Positions 59,440 to 64,000 of a stretch of 64,000 bases of DNA are shown in pieces; position 1 is the first letter of the stretch, and every line of letters begins with the position of its first letter. The stretch spans positions 806,001-870,000 of the forward strand of contig CM035307.1 of the NCBI GenBank assembly GCA_002900995.3, written 5' to 3'. This DNA is from Ganoderma boninense (Eukaryota > Basidiomycota > Agaricomycetes > Polyporales > Polyporaceae). The position numbers and the translations under genes were made by a program. The notes under the pieces are model-generated. The model was not told where the DNA came from. It saw only the letters and a program-made list of their open reading frames with translations, and searched no databases.

Positions 59440-59639
59440 TGGATTCGGGCCTGGAAGTGCACCTTGAAAGCCTGAAGCTTGGACGAGTGATTATGATGGG
59501 ACCTCTCCGGGTGTCTCACGAGGGTGTACGATACTTACTTATGGGCCGCAAGTACACTTGTGATCGGTATGCGATGCCGTCAAAGTCTTGCCTACATATT
59601 CTGTTCCTCTGTTCTTCAAACGGGAGGCTTGCGCCATCG

Positions 59640-60114
59640 GGCCCTGTCCTCGGACCTGGGGGATGCGTAGCATGCGGTCAACAGCCCTGGCCCCTGGCTC
59701 TCCAATCATCGACTCCTGCACTGCCGCACAACCTTTCCAAATTCCCAGCGCCGCATACGTACTTATGCTCAGGACGCCCACACCCGCAGTGCTCGTCCGA
59801 ACCCACCGAGGATCGATCGTCGGAGTCGCTGTCAGTGTCAATGTCTGCATCACGGTGTCCTCCAGGTCAGATTCTGTTCGGCACACCAGTGACGAAATGT
59901 GTCGCCGCGGCGCCTGCGCTCAACGACTCCCGTCGACGGCGGCGTTCCGAGTCTGTGGAAGAAAATGCATCCGTTGCCAATGCCTGCTAGGCTCTAGCAG
60001 AGCCGGCGACTGGGAGTCCGAGTCCGAGCTGAGACCGGAGCTCTCAATAAGTATGACCAAGGTGCATGCGACCAGGGCTGAACTCCATAATACGAGGCCG
60101 TCTAGGCGGGTCAT
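59640..60114 (-). CDS. possible small membrane-anchored protein X3
   Basis: On the minus strand, ATG 60114 opens MTRLDGLVLWSSALVACTLV, an N-terminal membrane helix followed by SSGLSSDSDSQSPALLEPS. A probable intron ending TAGCAG leads to ATDAFSSTDSERRRRRESLS with SAGAAATHFVTG, and further down an acidic piece ADIDTDSDSDDRSSVGSDEH with GCGRPEH. Frames do not join fully. Units 1 and 2 have faintly similar minus-strand pieces between U and T, so a seventh cassette gene may exist. Low confidence as a gene. Confidence 0.3.
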
Positions 60115-60944
60115 CTGATGCCCCAAGGCCAAAGGGAAACCGGGTTCTGCACCCGTGTCTTAGTATTTACGTACTCTGCGCATGCTCATGGTTCGAAAAA
60201 GTGCTCCATCAAGAAACGCTCAGGACGGTTTGGCTTACACCGCCTGCAGGTTTGCAAATATGCCTGTTTTGGACGTGGGACCACCTAACCAGGCGCCAAT
60301 CCGTCCTGAGCGGACTTGTTCCCCCGGACGAACGCATGCACCCACGGCGAGCATTTCCCATCCCACCGCGTCCTTTCGCACCGCTGATAACCCGACCGCG
60401 TCACCACCGCAGATTCCGAATCAGCGACGCAGATCGACCATCGCATGATCATCCCCTTTGTCGCCCGGGATGCCAATGCTGGCAGCCTCAGTGCGTCCAG
60501 CCTGCGCGGCCTGGCGGCCACTCAGGATGGCCAGAGCTGTGACCGCTCAGGCTTTGTATTTTTGTCCCCATACTTACTTAGGTGTGATCTGCTCGTTTCA
60601 CACCTTCGCATTGTTTGATCCGCCCGGCTGAGTTTCGCTGCGGGGCCATGCTCTTCTTGAGGGGTACATCATCAAGAAGCACCTCGACCGACTGGCATCT
60701 GTTGCACCCGTTGGAGCATCTCTGTCTTGCCCATCAATCATTGCCATGGAGGGTCTTGTCGGTGGGTAATAGGAGACCACGGGGGAGACGTTTATAGTTC
60801 AAGGCCATCTCTGTCAGCAAGCGTCCGAATTCCCTCGTCGACTCGGAAGTGTGTGTCCAGCTTCTCTCGCTTCCACTTCCAACGCCCCGGTCGTAGCCCG
60901 CTCCACACGGCTTCCCTTGGGTCTGCACGAGACTTGTCTCGAAC
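60115..60944. other. spacer before T3, no gene seen
   Basis: Short frames on both strands without splice logic; the CTTCTCTCGCTTCC-type stretch at 60855-60885 is a plausible promoter element of T3. Confidence 0.4.
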
Positions 60945-63035
60945 ATGGACGTCTCCTCGTTCATTCCGGGAACTCGCATCGAGTTCATAGCCGTCATCGC
61001 TACGACCGGCCTGTATGGCATTACTTGTATGCAGACGTACGAGCTTCCCGCTTTCTTAATTGCGATATTTGGATAGTATCCTGACCGAGCTGTTTTCCTA
61101 CAGGTTTTTGTACTTCGTACGGTGAGCACAGAGTGCACGCGTACTGCTCGCCTGCACCCAGCTCATATGTATCGAAGGCAAACAAGGGACCACTGGTCGC
61201 TCCCTCTCCTTGTGAGTTGCTTGTCATTATTTCAAAAAGACTGCGCCTGAGCGGACCATTGATTCCAAATACTGCAGGTTGCATACCTTTGGTATGTAGT
61301 CCTACCGGCGCTCTATCTCCGTTCGCTGTGGTGCTCAGTCTACATGGCAGGATTATGGACACAGTCCACCTAGCTCTCACCGTTCGAGGATGTAGGGTTC
61401 TACACGCTGTTCTCCGGCCGTGTAGACATGCTGACAGTGGCGTCGCCGCGTTGCAGTCTGGGTTCTCATTTCGGCCGTACATGATCCATTCGTGCTTTCT
61501 CGGTGAGTTTCGTCTAGGCCCATCCATCGATGGTTGGACTAGCACGCTGATACTTCTCATCTTTGTCAGGGAATATCTTGTAAGCCCGAGTGCACGAAAC
61601 GTTTCTATGGGGTTGCCCGACTAACGGCTATCTTCCGTGCCGCAGTGGGCAGGACTTTTTACGGGGAGTCAGTTTAAGTATATCTAGCCGATATCAAGCT
61701 AACTCCATACCAAACATTAGAGCTTGGTCACGCTGCCGACGCAACTATTTTTCATCATGCGCATATGGCAATGTGAGTATTGCATTCTCTCTCTCTCTTG
61801 CTCTCAGCGTCGGAACGAACTGAGCTGGGACCTTCAGTCAGTAACAGGCACTGGTTTGTCCCGCTGTTCTTTGTGAGTTTTGAGATTCAAGAGCTTCCAA
61901 GTTACCTGAGGCTAATCGTGGCGTAGATCCCCCTATCGCTCTTCCAGCTAGGTATGTCGGCAGTCTGTCCTCGATGAGCTCACCATTAATCGCGTCACTT
62001 CTTTCGCGAAGCGGGATACATTGGTAGGCAATTTTATCATGCAGCCTACACTGCAGTTATGTTGACGCATCGTAGCCTTCCTTGTTATATGGTAGGTACA
62101 CGCAGTCGAAGTGATACAAGCCTAAGGCATTAAACCGCTGTATACCTCTGCCAGCCTCAACGGTGGCCCCACGGCGCATATCATATTCGTCATTGAGGTA
62201 CGCCATTCACCGTATTTCCTCTCATCGGCGTCCCAGAGCTCATAATGGCGCGCATACAGAAACTCCCCATGGCGTTCTGGGGCGTCCAGGCCGCCGAGGA
62301 CGTCCTCATCTCGCTCACCCTCATCTTCCTCCTCTGGCAACGGCGCATCTCCGACGGCTTCCGCAGGTACGCCTTCCATCATGGAACTGGAACTTGAAGC
62401 TTGAAGCCTCGCAAGACTCACTCAGGCTCCTCCTGCTTGCACAGCACCGACCAGCTCCTCTACCGCCTCACCGTGTTCGTCATCAACACCGGGGTCTGGA
62501 CGGCGCTCTGCGCGCTCTTCACCATCATCACCGTAAGTCCTCGTGCATCTATATATGCGCGAGCTCGGCATAGCATGGGAGCTAACGCTGGCGTATGGCA
62601 CTGGCAGCTGGCGGCGTACCCGAACGTCCAGATCTACGTGTCGCTCAACTTCGTGGTGTGCCCCCTGTACTGCAACACGCTCCTCGCGAACCTGAACGCG
62701 CGCGGGTTCATCCGCGGGGACAACTACACAGAGCCGTCGTCGAACACGCTCACGCGCCCCTCGGTCACGTTCGGGCGCATCGCGCAGTCCGGCTCAGACG
62801 TGAGTGTTGTCCTCCGCTCCCTCACCCCTCCGGGTTTTTTCAGAGACGGATGGACGCGTGCTGACGGCGTGTTGATGGTGGTGATATGCCACTGCAGCGC
62901 ACCCGGAGAGGAGGCATGAACGGGAGCTCGCACACGGACGTGCTCGAGCTGTCTGGGCCGACGTTCGCGAACAACTCCAAGATCAAGCTGGGGGAGACGA
63001 CGATGGGGAGCAGCTATTCCGATGTCGGGATCTGA
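60945..63035 (+). CDS. DUF6534-type multi-pass membrane protein T3
   Basis: Starts MDVSSFIPGTRIEFIAVIAT and ends SSYSDVGI with TGA at 63033-63035. Exons parallel T1 and T2: FLYFVR, TRDHWSLPLL, VAYLWIMDTVHLALTVRGC, FVLSREYLWAGLF, SLVTLPTQLFFIMRIWQ, HWFVPLFF, GVQAAEDVLISLTLIFLLWQ, then the DUF6534 block (LYRLTVFVINTGVWTALCAL, YVSLNFVVCPLYCNTLLANL) and the tail HTDVLELSGPTFANNSKIKL. The tail motif is shared across the three units (ELSG-ADL/PTFANN), so it is under constraint. Role unknown; seven-helix topology suggests a receptor-like protein. Confidence 0.82.
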
Positions 63036-63371
63036 ATAGGAAGAGGAAGAGGAAGGATCGGGATCTCTCTGGATTGTGGTGTGCACTGTGGATATGCATG
63101 TGGGTGTAGCTAGCGCTGTTTCCGGTGTGCAGGATGTATCGTGTATGATGTTGGGCTGGGAGGTATCTATTGATTATGATTATAGTACGCAATACGTTCT
63201 TTTCCAGCGGGACCTCTTGCTTGGCCGATCCCATGATATCCTCGTCCGCGTCCCCAAGCACCCTGAAGCAAAATTTGAGCCGTGTGAGGAGCTGATAAGA
63301 AATGGCGGAACGGGCAGGAGGAGCAAAGCAGCATCCCGCTCTCCACTTTCCACCTCCTTCACGAGCCCATA

Positions 63372-64000
63372 TCACAGACGTGCACTCGAAGCCGACTTCC
63401 ACCCGACCCGCGCCCGCCGCCGCGCGTCCCGCTCCTCCTTCAGCCCAGCGAGCTCCTTGACCTGCACCACGCGGAACGGCCAAGTGAGCCAGCTCCCGCC
63501 ACTGCGCATCACCCCCAGCCCCATGTCCTCCAGGAGGTCGTCCGCGACCTGCGGCCAACTACATACGCCCGAGTCAGGACACTCCGAAGAAGAAAAAAGA
63601 AAAAAGAAAACGAGAAGGGAAACTCACCCCCAGAAGCCGATGTTGCTCGTGTGGCTGCCGTTCGCCGTCGGGGCGACCTGCGGGTAGCGGCGGCGCAGCC
63701 ACGCGGCCTGGCGCTCTGTCTCCTCCAAGGCCGCTTCGGGCGTCGCGGGGAGGCGCATGCGGGCGTCCCCGAGGAAGTAGGACGAGATCCAGTGCGCGGA
63801 GACTTCGAGCATGTAGCCGAAGTGCGTCGAGAACTACATATATGATAGAGGGAGGGAAAGTGATGGGAGAGCGGGCCAGGATAGTCGGTGTCAGGTAAGC
63901 CTAGTGCGCAGATGGGCTGAGGGGGGAGGGGGAGGGACGTACGACGGCGCCGTTGGCTGCGAGGTCGCGGTGCAGGATGTTCTTTGCCGGGACGATCCCC
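63372..64000 (-). CDS. FAD/NADPH-dependent monooxygenase F3, C-terminal part
   Basis: Stop at 63372-63374; the gene continues past the right window edge. Minus-strand exons match the C-terminus of F1 and F2: ILHRDLAANGAV (63945-63990), FGYMLEVSAHWISSYFLGDA then RMRLPATPEAALEETERQAA (63650-63830), and WPQVADDLLEDMGLGVMRSG to KEERDARRRARVGWKSAS. The tail is longer and different from F1/F2 (ending SSARL). Convergent with T3 as in the other units. The FAD and NADPH motifs are expected beyond position 64000. Confidence 0.83.

Larger units (their letters stand above)
51230..64000. repeat. RiPP-like gene cassette, unit 3 (rearranged, runs off the window)
   Basis: Same gene set as units 1 and 2 (A3, B3, P3, U3, T3, F3) but more diverged and GC-richer. 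An MFS gene lies between A3 and B3, and B3 is on the + strand instead of minus. Confidence 0.8.

Noticed and set aside
1..64000. CRISPR arrays, tRNA or rRNA genes
   Set aside because: No direct-repeat/spacer arrays, no tRNA cloverleaf and no rRNA sequence recognised. The B-box-like motifs near 14100 and 15220 lack a convincing A box and tRNA fold.

Overview
The window looks like nuclear DNA of an Agaricomycete fungus, probably a Polyporales-type wood-decay mushroom. Genes are broken by many short GT-AG introns, mostly about 45-100 nt, coding DNA is GC-rich, and several gene families are typical of mushrooms (DUF6534 membrane proteins, UstYa/DUF3328 proteins, Ser/Pro-rich orphans). Exon borders given here are my own reading of splice signals and reading frames.

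Left part (1-28395) holds mostly ordinary genes: the 3' end of a Ser/Pro-rich protein, a Nudix hydrolase of the CoA-pyrophosphatase type, an uncharacterised protein with a Cys cluster, dipeptidyl peptidase III (M49), an auxin-efflux-carrier (AEC) family transporter with a decayed direct duplicate about 5.6 kb upstream, and a full-length ABCC transporter. Between the two AEC copies is a gene-poor stretch with a 67-bp perfect inverted repeat pair.

Right part (about 28640-64000) is the exciting region. A gene cassette is present three times in a row: UstYa-like protein A with two HxxHC motifs (+), UstYa-like protein B with altered motifs (-, but + in unit 3), a 63-66 residue secreted precursor-like peptide P (-), an orphan type II membrane protein U (+), a DUF6534 multi-pass membrane protein T (+), and an FAD/NADPH monooxygenase F (-). 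A poorly conserved coding-like segment X lies between U and T. Units 1 (about 28640-39120) and 2 (about 39530-50170) are close relatives. Unit 3 (about 51230 to beyond the window end) is more divergent, contains a DHA2-type MFS exporter, and has its B gene inverted.

The three P genes share a signal peptide, a conserved leader and a dibasic KR site immediately followed by short different C-termini (QLECDDRYPENF, QLECDMANF, CTGTDF). A conserved leader, variable core, Kex2-type site, two UstYa-family proteins and a flavin monooxygenase is the architecture of ustiloxin-type (dikaritin) RiPP pathways known from ascomycetes. My inference is that this is a triplicated basidiomycete RiPP locus, with P as precursor, A/B as oxidative modification enzymes, F as a further oxidase, the MFS and perhaps the neighbouring ABCC protein as exporters, and U and T as locus-specific membrane proteins of unknown role.

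A caution for all gene models: many otherwise perfect reading frames are interrupted by one base, usually in a short homopolymer. This pattern suggests homopolymer errors in the assembly rather than wholesale pseudogenisation, although U1 and the left AEC copy do look truly decayed.
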